The notes beneath the pieces were generated by a model. The model searched no databases, had not been told where the DNA came from, and was given only the letters and a program-made list of their open reading frames with translations. A stretch of DNA of 64,000 bases. Origin: Hirudinaria manillensis. Its lineage: Eukaryota; Annelida; Clitellata; Hirudinida; Hirudinidae. The translations under genes and the position numbers were made by a program. Where the stretch lies: assembly GCA_034509925.1 (NCBI GenBank), contig CM067531.1, forward strand, positions 6,529,319 to 6,593,318, written 5' to 3'. Below, piece by piece: positions 33,060 through 48,742 of the stretch. Positions within the stretch are counted from its first letter, which is position 1; each line of letters opens with the position of its first letter.

Positions 33060-33142
33060 CTCTCGCGTGGAAGAGATTCGAATACCCGCAAATCTTGGTG
33101 AGAGGCGGATGTTTTAACTATTAGACCACTCGGTCTTGCAGC
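33060..33142 (-). mobile_element. tRNA-derived SINE head (tRNA-Glu-like)
   Basis: Read on the minus strand this has an A-box-like GTGGTCTAATAGTTAAAAC (33111-33129) and a B-box-like GGGTATTCGAATC (33075-33087), spaced as in a tRNA. The segment CATCCGCCTCTCACC looks like a tRNA-Glu(CTC) anticodon arm. Acceptor-stem ends do not pair, so it is not a functional tRNA. A SINE promoter head is most likely; a tRNA pseudogene is the alternative. Confidence 0.6.
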
Positions 33143-33336
33143 ATTTATACATTATAAAGCGCCATCGACGCCTGCTGCTTTTTACAGACGTTAACTTAAA
33201 GATAACATGGTCATCCATGGACATCTAACACATTATATCTCTATCAACTCAAGCACTTACACAATCTAATGCTGTTCATCCCCATCAAACGGTCCATTAG
33301 TCGTCCGCCAGGGTCATTAGTCTTCAGGATCTTTTC

Positions 33337-33378
33337 ACTACCACTCTTCAAAGCCACCTGAAGACCCATCTCTTCAGG
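33337..33378 (+). mobile_element. LINE open-frame tail fragment
   Basis: Translates to TTTLQSHLKTHLFR, the Lys-Thr-His-Leu-Phe-Arg ending typical of the last residues of many CR1/RTE-type LINE proteins. No upstream reverse transcriptase is recognisable, so it would be a short relic. Confidence 0.35.
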
Positions 33379-33686
33379 AAATCAAGTGGACAAGACACAC
33401 AATTGTTATTCTTGTAATGACATATCTTTAATTCATTAATGGGTATCGCAAAAATCATGTACCTCGGCTAAGCAGTGTTTCTTTCAGTCATCTCTCAAAA
33501 GACGTTGCCATCAGGGTGAAATACAAATCAAAATAATAAATTTAAAATTTATCGTAATTAAAATTTAGAGTTTATAATATATTAAAGAAATAGAATGGCA
33601 CCAGAAACGTTAACACATTGAGTCAAAGAGAGCCTCACACAGTCGTAATTTGACATTGAAAGCTCTCCAACCCGAGGATGGGAAAG

Positions 33687-36600
33687 TTGATTTGATTTGA
33701 TTTATTGTTTTCTTGGTATCAATATAATACAAATAACAATATAAGAACCGCGAGTAAATGATACCAAAGGATGCCCGAAGGCATTTTGGCAATAATGTTC
33801 CCGCTAGATGAGCAACCTATTCACAAAAAAGAACAAGTTAAGATTCCATGGCTATTGTATATTAAAGTTCATTTTAGCGGCTTATGAGAGTTTGAAGTAA
33901 TATCTTGAGTACCGAGTAAATGCGATTTAAATAATTTCTTGAATGTTAAGGTCGAGGTAGATGATTTTATCTCTATAGGTATTTCAGAAAATATTCGAGG
34001 ACCACGGCATTTTATAGAAAATAATTTCAAAGTTGTTCTGGCAGAATCCGAACGTAAGTCATTAATATTGCGCAAACTGTAGGAGTGGCTTCCGCCAATC
34101 CTTTCAAAGTAGTCCTCGAAAAATGACGGTAACATGTTGTTAAAATATTTATAAATAAATATGCCTATTTGGAATGTGTTTATGTTGTAAATGTTGAGAA
34201 TGTTATGGCTGATGAACAAGTGCGTCGACGATGAAAAGGGATGACGATGGAAGATAATACGTAGTGATTTTTTTTTAGCGCTGACCAAAGAGGTCAATCG
34301 GGATGGGTAAGTAGATGCCCAGACTATGTTGCAATATGATAAATATGGATGAATGAGGTACTCCCATTGATGAATCCAGTGATCCGAGATAAAACACCAC
34401 AGTTTTTAGAAATTTTCGAATGAATAAGATTGATGTGATTTTTCCAAGTGAGATTATCATCCAATAAAATGCCAAGAAATTTACAAGACCTCACTCGGTT
34501 AATAATCGTTCCATTAATATACAATTTGTGATCGGAGACAATCCTTTTGTTATCAATATAGTTGGTCTTATTTAAATTAACAGATAACTTATTCGCGCAG
34601 AACCAGGTGGATAGACAATCGATTTCGCGGTTTATGAAGCTCATGAGATTGTTTAGATTATCGCCAGTAACGAGGATATTGGTATCGTCAGCAAATAATA
34701 TAAACTCAAAAAACGTACAAGTCTGACAAATATCGTTAACATAAATCAAAAATAGGAGTGGTCCCAGGATAGAGACTTGGGGTACTCCACAAGAGATGGA
34801 TTTGATTGTCGATAACAATTGGAAACAGACGCGTTGGGTTCTATTTTTTAGATAGCTCCCAAACCAACATAGAACAGGTCCGCGCACTCCATAATATTCT
34901 AATTTCTTAAGGAGAATTAAGTGATTAACTGCCTTTGATAGGTCAAGAAATATTCCGATTGGGTATTTCTTTTGATCGAGTGTTTCTGTAATTTTTGTAT
35001 GTAGATGGATCAGTGGCATAGACGCGGAATGTCCCTCTCTAAATCCAAATTGATTTCTTGTTATCATGGAGAATTGGGTTAAGTATTTATAAAGCCTATT
35101 GTACATCGCTTTTTCAAAGAATTTTGAGAAATGGTTCAGTATTGAAATTGGCCGATAATTTGCTGTGATGTTTTTGCTGCCTGCCTTGTAAATTGGGATA
35201 ACTTTGGCACTCTTCAGCTGGTCCGGAAACTCTCCAGAGAGCATCGAGTGGTTTATTATTGAGGCCAGGGGGAACGCAATGTGTTGTATGGACTTTCTGG
35301 CAAGACAAGGGTCGATATTGTCGAATCCGCAGCTGTGCGTAACTTTAATTTGTTTGGCCAGGTTGATAATTTCATTGGGAGTAATTGGTGAAGTTGTCAT
35401 GGACTGGATTGAGGGGTGGCGTAGGTAAGAGTCAAATGAGGTTTGATGTGCCGGTATTTGTCCAGCCAGATCAGATCCAACGTTTGCAAAGTAGTCATTG
35501 AAGTGGTTCGCGATGTCAGGGGGAGAAGTGAGGAGTGTGCCATCCTGAGTCAAGATTTCTCTGCATGGGTTTTCATTTCCTTGCTTGTTTACAAGAATGT
35601 TAATTAATTTCCATGTTGCTTTCATGTTGTTTTGATACTGGGTAAACTTGTTGGAATAATAGTGTCTGACAAATTCTATTTTCAAAGTTTTAAACTGGTT
35701 TCTTATTTTAATAAACTTGTTTCTCTTCCTCTCGGTTGGGTTTTTCACGTAGGCTCTATACTGGATATTTTTCTTTCTACACAGTTTCAAAAGCTTTGGT
35801 GTCATCCATTCATTTTTTGTTCTGGGATTTATTTGGATGCGGACCAAGGGAAAGTGAGCATTATAAACATCCAAATATCTGTCCAAAAATCTTGCATATA
35901 CCTTTGACACGTTTTCCCCATGACATGCTTCGTCAATATCCGACCAATCCAACTCGGCCAGCATCCTTCCAAATTCATTTTCTCTGTCCGTTTGTCTTTT
36001 GAAATAATGAGTTTCTGTTGCGACACGATGTGAGAGATCAGTTGTGAGGTATATTGGGAAGTGGTCGGATATATCATCGATCAAGATTTTAGCTGTGCAG
36101 TTTTTCAACGGATAATTGTTAAAAATATTGTCTATTGTTGTAGCAGAGGTTAGGCATTTTCTAGTGGGCTTTATGAATGCAGGCAATAGAAACTGAGAGG
36201 CCATAGTATTCAGGAATTCAGAGGCGCCCGGACTCGACTTGTTAGCAATATTGATATTAAAGTCTCCCATTAGAAATATATCTCTATTTGGCCTAGTTAA
36301 GTGCCGGAGGAAACTGTTAAGTTCATCGTTGAATGAGGTGGTATTTGAGCCTGGAGGTCGGTAAATAACTCCAACGGTGACATCTTTGACTCTATTAAAC
36401 TTGACTTTGATGATGAGAAATTCGAAAGAAGTAATGGTTGGCACCTCATCCTCAAAAATAGAGTATTCAAGATTTCTATCTATAAAGATGCCAATGCCAC
36501 CTCCTTTCCTTCCCACTCGATGTTTGTGAGTAAAAGTGTAATCAGGCAATTGAATGTTACAGTGATATTCGTCAAGCCATGTCTCAGTTAGTCCAATTAT

Positions 36601-36890
36601 CTTTGGCTTGATTTGATGTATGATCATTGAAAGATCAGTAATCTTGTTTCGAAGACTTCTGCAGTTCACGTGTAGCAGAGACAAATACCTCGAAGACGCC
36701 AAATCCGTGGCGCCCCCCAACTCCTCCGGGGTGACATATGTTTTATTTTCTAGGTAGTAAAAACAAAGCAAATTAACATCTGGATCAATATTCGGATCAA
36801 CCAACGTATCTTCCAAGCAGAAGGAGTCGGGGTTTATCGGTTCAGATTCGTGTAGAGGACTGGGGTCGGAAAAATTTGTTTCAGTCATGT
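33687..36890 (-). mobile_element. CR1/L2-like LINE, single long frame, damaged
   Basis: The main open frame runs 36888-34324 (854 residues) and continues after a frameshift near 34300-34330 into a second frame ending at 33869. The N-terminal half is an APE-type endonuclease: LLHVNCRSLRNK, LTETWLDE, GVIYRPPGS, GDFNIN and SDHFPIY. The second half is a reverse transcriptase: NYRPISIL, GVPQVSILGPLLF and the catalytic FADDT. Motif A reads LDLSKAVNH, so the Phe-Asp of the usual SKAFD and its neighbour are gone by an in-frame deletion. The 3' end is a short ATCAA repeat preceded by AATAA on the minus strand (33687-33704), the tail style of CR1/L2-like elements. No separate first open frame is visible upstream. 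Missing motif-A residues plus the frameshift make this copy inactive. Confidence 0.9.
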
Positions 36891-38604
36891 CAACGATCCT
36901 ATTGAGACATCACACACGAATTGAATTCGTAAAAATCTCCCCTCCCTCCCACCAAATCACGTAGTCTGAAAGTAAACCTTCTCATGAGTTCAAGACATTA
37001 TAACTAGACTAGTTAGTCGTTAAAATTTGTTGCATAATATGTTTTATTCAAATTTAGAAACGCGTAATTTGCACAAAAATATTTATTAGCAAACATGAGC
37101 ATCGAGTTATGAAGCAGTTTGAGAAAGTGAAATTTTCAAGCGGCAAACATTTATTTGCACTTTTCAAAAGCTAGAACATAGAACGTACTGGAATTTCAGC
37201 AGTTCAGAACTTTAATTTGTTTGCTACTATTCAATCACTCTTTGAGTTTTGTCCTGGTTTGTCTGACATCACATCATTCACATTTGGACCTTGAATTTCA
37301 GAGTTGCGATTCTATTTCTTTCACGTGTCTTGGACAACATTTAGAGGTTGCTCATTGAGCAATGCCCGTTTCATCAACATGTCCAACTTTGTGTAACTCA
37401 ACTCCTTGCAAATTAATTTGACGCAGGAGTGTTAGAAAAGATTCGTTGGAGTAAACATTGGATGAGAGATGTTTTCGAAAATATGTGTTGGGGTAAGTCT
37501 AGCAGGAATATTCGGCTCATCAGCTGACGTGGCCTAGACCCTGGAGAACGTAAAGATTCATAAGCGTTCGTTTAATGGATCAATGGATCTCTGAAGATCT
37601 ATATTTGGAAGTACACTTTAATGCACCTTGTATTATTAAACATCAATTTAAATGACAAGTATATTCCGCCACTTGTAAAGATTGTTCGGTTGCATTAAAA
37701 GTAGACTTGTTTGTGTGCCTTTGTGGAACAAATATGTGGATGAAAGCAATCAATTTGCAAAACTCAATTTTCATTGTCAGGTCACATTTACGAGAAAAGC
37801 CAAGAAAAGCTGCTAATTGGAAACGATTACATGTGTTACGAGACCGAGCGTGTTTGGTAAACTTATTTAATATAATCACATATTATTATGTGAAATTACT
37901 TGCCACTTCAGAATAACGTTGGCTATAAAGATGGTGATTATGTTCATGCAAGCCAATCGGAATTGTTGCAATAAACCGCTTATAACTCCGTCTTTTTAAA
38001 TTTTTTTGCTTCTCATCCTTCATTCCATAATCTACAAATGTTTCTTTAATTGTTGTTTTTGCAGGTCGCATTCATTTTCTTCCGCTAACAACAAAAAATG
38101 CTGTTTTTCAGTCTAAACTTTTCGACGCAGTTTTGTTTTTATTTCTTGTGATTGTAACTTTGTCTATCAATTGTTAACCAATACATTAAAACGCTTTTAG
38201 TTGTTCCTATGACGATTCTAATTGCATGACTGCCAAACGCCAACCCTTCCAGCCAAGGTACAAGCCTTTGCTACGTTCTAACGCTCTCAGAGGTAAAACT
38301 GAAAGAATCAAACTTTCCTTGGAGACCTTGAGCTTCAAATGAGGGTATCGGGTGCTTTGAAAGAATTCACTGAGTAATTTGTGATTGTCTTAAAGTCCAA
38401 CTTTAGTGAAAAAACATCAAGTTTGTGCGTGCAGTTTCTTCTAAAATAATTTCAATTTTTCTGAGATTTCAATAAAATTCGTTTTGTTGAAAAGAAGGAA
38501 TTGTTTTAAATTTATTAGAAACAAATGTTGGAAGAGATCCTCAACAATAAGGCAACATTCCTGATATGTTGATTTCATGTTAAATACAACGGCACCGGAA
38601 ACTT
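36891..38604. other. intergenic between LINE and RGK gene
   Basis: Unremarkable AT-rich sequence with no supported exon. The LINE 5' UTR may extend a few dozen bases into it (pyrimidine/purine-rich patch near 36940-36955). The part next to 38604 is the 3' UTR of the RGK gene. Confidence 0.4.
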
Positions 38605-43200
<4,596 letters not shown>

Positions 43201-43228
43201 AAAAGTTCTGAAATCGCGTGAGTAACAA

Positions 43229-43242
43229 GTTTCACGTGAAAC
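43229..43242. promoter_or_regulatory. perfect 14-bp palindrome with E-box upstream of RGK
   Basis: GTTTCACGTGAAAC is a perfect palindrome centred on CACGTG, 29 bases upstream of the RGK start codon. It fits a bHLH-zipper dimer site. A possible splice acceptor (ATTTCAG) lies between it and the ATG, so it could be intronic rather than promoter-proximal. Confidence 0.4.
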
Positions 43243-45531
43243 TAGGTGTCATTACAGGGCAAGCAAGGATGAGATGCAAGAAATATTGGAATCTTTAAAG
43301 AAATTCCTACCTTGAAGGTCTACTTCGTCTTATAAGAGAGTATATTAGAAACTTAATTTGAAGGAACAAAGCAACAATGACTAGCATGAAGTTGCCTGCT
43401 AAAGAGGTGCTGTTCCTTTGCTTTCAGTCTTGCTGCTCACACGTGCAATGAGATGTATCCAGTGGGCAACAACTGTTTAATCCTTCCAATACTGGATGTT
43501 TTAGGAGATCCATCACGAATTATTCATAAATTCTTTTATAAACGTTGTGCAAGAACGAAAGATGTTTCAAATTTCTAAAATCGAAACGTGCGAGTGGAAT
43601 GGTTAAAACACGAAGGACTGTATTGTATTTCGATTGATTCAAATTGTTGAATCACTCTGATGAAAGAAATAGAATAGTTTCACTTTTTCACATCTCACCT
43701 CCTCCTATTGATTTTCATTAATTATCTTCGGCATTATTTTTTGCGGATGTTCGCCTGGGACCAAATTGAAATGATTCGGATGAATTCATTTACTGCGCTT
43801 ATGCCTCTTGTAACTAATACCGATTGAGGATCTCCAAATTTTCCACAGTTCAAGACTCAAAATGCTATTATCAAAATTCAATTATCACGTGTTCATTGAT
43901 GTTTTCGCTAAAACAATTTCTACCAGCAAATAAACATGTTGTTGACTTACTGCCTAAAAAGATTAAAGTTATATTCGAGTAAGACAACAGATCAAATAAA
44001 CGCGAATGTCAAGTACTACAAGAAGGAATCTCAGAAAAGTTGATGTTTATGCTTGACTTCTGAAATCGTTATTTATTAAATGTAAGAAGTAAAATTCATT
44101 AAAACGAACTAATAACAAAATGTTGCTAACAAAATAATAAATGCAATTCTGTCCAACGCATGGAAGTCTGAAAAAGAACAAGGAGAGTGCCTCGTTAAGT
44201 ACCGATAAGCAGTGGCGGACTACTCAAAGTTTTGACGGGGGGAGCGAAATTTGTGGGAAAAATTTAACTTTCGGAAAGACAGGATCGAGCAAAATGAAAA
44301 TATTTAATTTAAAGGTTGAATTTCGGTCGTCAAGCTTAGAAAATTTGGTTCTTTTTGAATCATGAGGGGCAGGGGACCACCCTTCCCAGATCCGCTACTG
44401 GTCCACCGGTGATAAAGATATATATTTCGAACTTAATAAAGCCTTTTTCACATTCAGAGTTCAGTCCGGATAACAGCGATTATGCAATCGGGCTTTAAGT
44501 AAATAAAATCAAACATATCTAAACCTAGATTCTAGAGTCTGGAATCCACACCTGAGATCAAAGGAATGCTTAGAGGGATTAAAGAACAGGTTAAAACAAA
44601 ATGATAAAAACTTAGTAGAGATAATTTATCAGGTTAGGTTAAAGAAATGTCAGTTGGCAGTAAAGGATTATTGCCGGTTATTTCGGAAGAGCTTCGGAAA
44701 TTTAAAAAAATAACTTTGGTACTGGGGTAGTTTCCCCAAAGAACAAATTAGCGAAACCATCCGTTCAGATTGATGGAGATCTTAAAACTGGTCAAGGTCA
44801 GGGAAGGGAGGCAAATTCTACTTATGTGATAGGTGATTTAATTTTGCTTTTCACACAAAAAATCAGCCACTTAAAAGGCAAATTGCTTGAGCCAATGGGT
44901 AAACGAGCGTCTACAAAAATTGTCAGGATACTGTAGATTTAAGGCGTGCACGTTTTGGATATCCTTTGCAAAAGGAGAGTAACGTGCACATATCCCGATT
45001 CTTGGCTTCTTTGAATTACTAAGTCACATTGTGATATGTTCTTATCATCGAATAGGGAATACATAAACTTCGATCTTTTTATCACAGACCTGGCACTGGT
45101 AGATTCATCTTCAATGAGTTTAACTAATAGCTATTTCTTGTTTAATATAGTAAATAATTTCACGAAATAAAGTACAAAAACTATAAATTGATTAGAAGTT
45201 AAGGTTTTGCATTAACTAGCATCAATTCCATAGAAACTGATGGTTCAAAATATCACCAGTCCTACACTCCCTTGCCTCAGTGTTGAAAAACAAATGTTAA
45301 ATTGTCAGGATCGAGAAAACATAAATGCACAAAAACCTCAACAGCGAAAGCATTCTAAGATAGAGTGCAGAAATTACCAAAAACTTTGCATGCTCTCAGA
45401 AGAGTCCGAATCTATAAAAAAAAAAGAGTTTCAACATGTCAATAAATATCACTGGTAATTGGTAAATAGCACAAATGACAACAACGGTGAGGCCATCCTC
45501 GCAATTGTCAAAAAAATTAAGCACAAGTTCA
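43243..45531. other. intergenic between RGK promoter and YPEL 3' end
   Basis: AT-rich, with one MITE candidate (44210-44400). The small frame at 45240-45458 (+) is not recognised and lies in probable YPEL 3' UTR. Otherwise nothing is seen. Confidence 0.4.
44210..44400. mobile_element. MITE candidate, 191 bp
   Basis: Starts CAGTGGCGGA and ends TCCGCTACTG, terminal inverted repeats of 10 bases with one mismatch. CAGTGGCGGA-type ends recur in short DNA transposons of many invertebrates. There is no coding. A clear target-site duplication is not visible, so the superfamily (hAT is possible) is not settled. Confidence 0.55.
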
Positions 45532-48395
45532 TCAATTCCAGCGATTGTCTTTGATCATGTGGGCAACTTCAATGATGTACTTTCCCTCCTTGTACTTCTG
45601 ACTTGATTCATAAGCATGCTCCTGGGAATAACAAGCCTTTTGTGAACAATCTTACTATTATCTTACAACTTTTATGTTTCACCAGAAATCTACCAAACAA
45701 AGTAAACTAATCAATGGAACATTTTCTAATTTTCAAACCGGACAAAAAAATTCATTGATTTAAAATTGAAGGATTTCTAAGTCATTCGGTAATAAATAAA
45801 TCAAAGATTAAATTATCAGAAATATTGCTTATAAAATAACTTTTACTCAAAATTGATTAACAAAATTAAAAGCAAACATTTATGAACTTTATGAACTTAC
45901 AATTTGATTACGATCATACAATTTTGAAATGTACATTATGTCAAGCATCTTGGTACAAATTTAAAAAGCTTTTCAAATATTTTTCAAAGTACCTAATAAA
46001 CATTAAGTGAAAGTTTTCAGGTGAGAAGACAAAAATAATAAGTTTTTTTAATTAAGTTGACTGACAATTCATCCTAGGCCGAAAATTGATATTTCTCAGT
46101 AGAGACATTTTTATGTATCTTGAGGCCTAGAAATGTGCCTTTCCACCAACAGTTTTTTGGGATTAAATATGATGCAACTTTGACTTAAATTGGAAATAGC
46201 TTATCAAACTCCACTTTTGTGAATGGAGTTCAGCGGTCACGTGTATGTAATCTACAGGCTCTTTTTTTTTGGCCATCTAAAATCTCACCTCAACTGGTTC
46301 GGTTATACCCGTAAATCATGCAAATGAGCAAAACTCGGATAGGAAATAATATTATGACAGCTTTCATTTTAGGCTTGTTTTACACATTAAGATATTGCTT
46401 TAAAGGATCAAACCAGAAATTGTAATTGTTAAAAGATATTGAAAGCCAAATCTCATTGGAATGAACTTATTCAGACTAACATTTTGTGACTTAACAGAAA
46501 CAGGTGAGACTGGTTGATCAGTGACAAGTGCAGCACAGGATACTTTATGTTACATTGTAGTGAAGGTGGTAATAAAAAGTTTTTTAGATGACTGAGACTC
46601 TTGTGAGCAGAAGTATTTAAGAAGGAAACTATGAAATAGAATTATGGAAATTTCATCAGTGTGACTTTGTGGAGAGTGTGAGTGTAAGCAGCTGAATGAG
46701 AAATTATAATTTAATGTCCACATGACAAAAACCTTTAACTAGTTAAATTTCAATAGTCAGCTAAAATTTAACATGAAAAGCTGTGCTCTGGCATTGAATG
46801 ATCATCACAAATCTCCTTTTTGCAAAAGAGGTGATCAGTTATAACAAATAGTGGGCATACAAGGTCCAGAGATGGGTATAATTAATGGTTCATTAATAGC
46901 ATAACCTCATAAAAGAAAATGACATCACTTTTATGAAGAAATATAGATGGTCTTGGGAAGTATTTTATTGCTTAGGAACATTGACTTGCTTATCTCAGTG
47001 AAAGGCAGGATTCTTGAAAACATACCAAAATGATCTCTGGACAATCTCCTTTCTCTTATTTGAGCAAAATAATATGAAGTCCAACAAGATAATACTTCAC
47101 TTTATGTCAAAAAAATCACTTTCCACAACTCCAGGATTCATGTCATAGATTGGCTTGCACATTCCTCAGACTTAAATTAATATTAAATCCAACTGAAACT
47201 ACTTGGGATATTGTCTCCTGAACTGTTTGTAGCAACAGATGCCAGTTTGACAGTTAAAAAAATTGAGAGGTATTTGGATTGCCTGGAGTGAAATGGGTGA
47301 AAACATCATCAAAAATGTGATTTCATCAACAAAAAAATCTTATTTTCAACAAAAGAAAAACAATAATTTGTTGGAACATTATTTTAGCTGATTTTAAATA
47401 AAGTTTTTTTTGATAAAACACCAAAAAATCTAAATTTTTCTATAAACTGCCATAACAATATTTCCATGCCCAAAAAACAAATTGGAATTTCTGCTTAAAT
47501 CTTGATTGCAAGAATTTGTGTGCCTCTCTAATTTGAGCTTTATATGCCTTTTTAAACAAAAATTTTCATAACAAATAATATTTTACTGTAATATTTTAAA
47601 GCAAAATCCAGTTAGGTGTGTACTTTGACACTGTGAAAAAAACATTAAATATTAAACTCTTTTGTTATGAATTTCCTAATCCAACAATTGCCAAATTGAA
47701 TGTCTTTAAATGTTGAATTATAATTTAACACCATGAGAAATTCACATCAATGTTTCTTCTCATTTGAGCATTTCCAGCATTCAAAAATTAGAGAAAAAAA
47801 AGTGGATGCAAAAGAAAGAAACTCACATATTTCCATCCCAGCGTTGTCTTGCACGATTCACAAAATATGTCAGCAACAGCATGCAAACCTGTCAATAAAA
47901 CTCTCTCTTCTGCCTGTCCACAGCCAACATTTACTCTGAATAAGTTTCAATCCTTTGAATTGTTCAGTTCATCAAAGTTGATACAAAAACCTACACTGAA
48001 TTGAAAAGGTATGCTCTTCCCTGACTTCCTTGAAATGACTAAAATGAAAATAAATATTATTCAGCAAGGCATTTGAATCATTTAAATGTCACCTATTCTA
48101 ATGACTAATCTAATGACTTTCTTCTAAAGCTAATTACCATCCAAAGACTTTAAAGAAATAATAAATATTTTCGCGAAATCCCACTATTTCAAGTGCCAAA
48201 GACAAACATCTTTAAAATTAACTTTCTATGCCAGTACTACGAGTTCGTTCGTTAAACTGACATTAAATTCAGAGTCGGTATAGAAATAACCTTTGAAATG
48301 AGCTCGTCATGATTTGCCAAATGTGCTCTGCAATGGACACAGCTATAAGTTCGATGACACTCATCGGGTAGATAAGCATGAAAGGTCTTCACCAT
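45532..48395 (-). CDS. YPEL: Yippee-like protein (YPEL1-4 type), 4 exons
   Basis: Small zinc-binding protein of the Yippee family, found near centrosomes and mitotic apparatus in vertebrates; its biochemical function is poorly known. Exons 48395-48291, 48038-47995, 47935-47827 and 45621-45532 close in phase to 115 residues (human YPEL1-4 have about 119-127). The family zinc motif is exact: Cys19-X2-Cys22, 52 residues, Cys75-X2-Cys78. Near-identical stretches include [66 protein letters not shown] and [20 protein letters not shown]. This is the YPEL1-4 group, not YPEL5. The last intron (45622-47826) is long and contains a Tc1/mariner relic. Confidence 0.97.
47082..47209 (+). mobile_element. 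Tc1/mariner transposase fossil
   Basis: The plus strand reads QQDN, then about 17 residues, then [15 protein letters not shown] and, after a short slip, NPTETTWD. These correspond to the Tc1 transposase stretch QQDNDPKH...DWPAQSPDLNPIENLWD, which carries the second and third catalytic acids. The third acid position is Glu in NPTET. Frame breaks before and after show it is old. It lies antisense inside the last YPEL intron. Element ends were not found; the relic may extend from about 46.3 to 47.4 kb. Confidence 0.75.
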
Positions 48396-48733
48396 ATTTC
48401 GCTGATTGACGGAAATTTTGAATGAATTTCAACCTGAGAACAAAGATACTCTTTGTAGACATTCTCTGTTTCCTTGTTTCCGATATTTCATAAAAATACG
48501 ACACGAGTAAATAACAATAACAAACTCACACTAAGCACTTTGAAATAGAAGTACAAAAATGCACTCTAACCCTCACGACCACAATTAAGACGCAAATGTT
48601 TTGCAGAGAGAGCTGATTCAATTTCAATGATAATGTCAGCCACGGCTACTCTGGTTCCCTATTGCTAGTAGACTTCATTTATTCAGGACGTAGCAATGCC
48701 AGCTCTAGCAAAGAACCAGCGCACGATGTTAAC

Positions 48734-48742
48734 GTCACGTGA
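48734..48742. promoter_or_regulatory. GTCACGTGA E-box in YPEL promoter region
   Basis: A CLEAR/M-box-like E-box (GTCACGTGA) preceded by AAC, so AACGTCACGTGAT also holds a CRE half site (CGTCA). It lies about 340 bases upstream of the YPEL start codon. Confidence 0.35.

Larger units (their letters stand above)
32907..33686. other. intergenic with repeat fragments
   Basis: Between the GPR158-like gene and a LINE. It holds a tRNA-derived SINE head (33060-33142) and a short LINE-like C-terminal fragment (around 33337-33378). No gene is seen. Confidence 0.5.

Noticed and set aside
35632..36077. Overlapping open frames on both strands near 35.6-36.1 kb
   Set aside because: Shadows of the long LINE frame on the minus strand.
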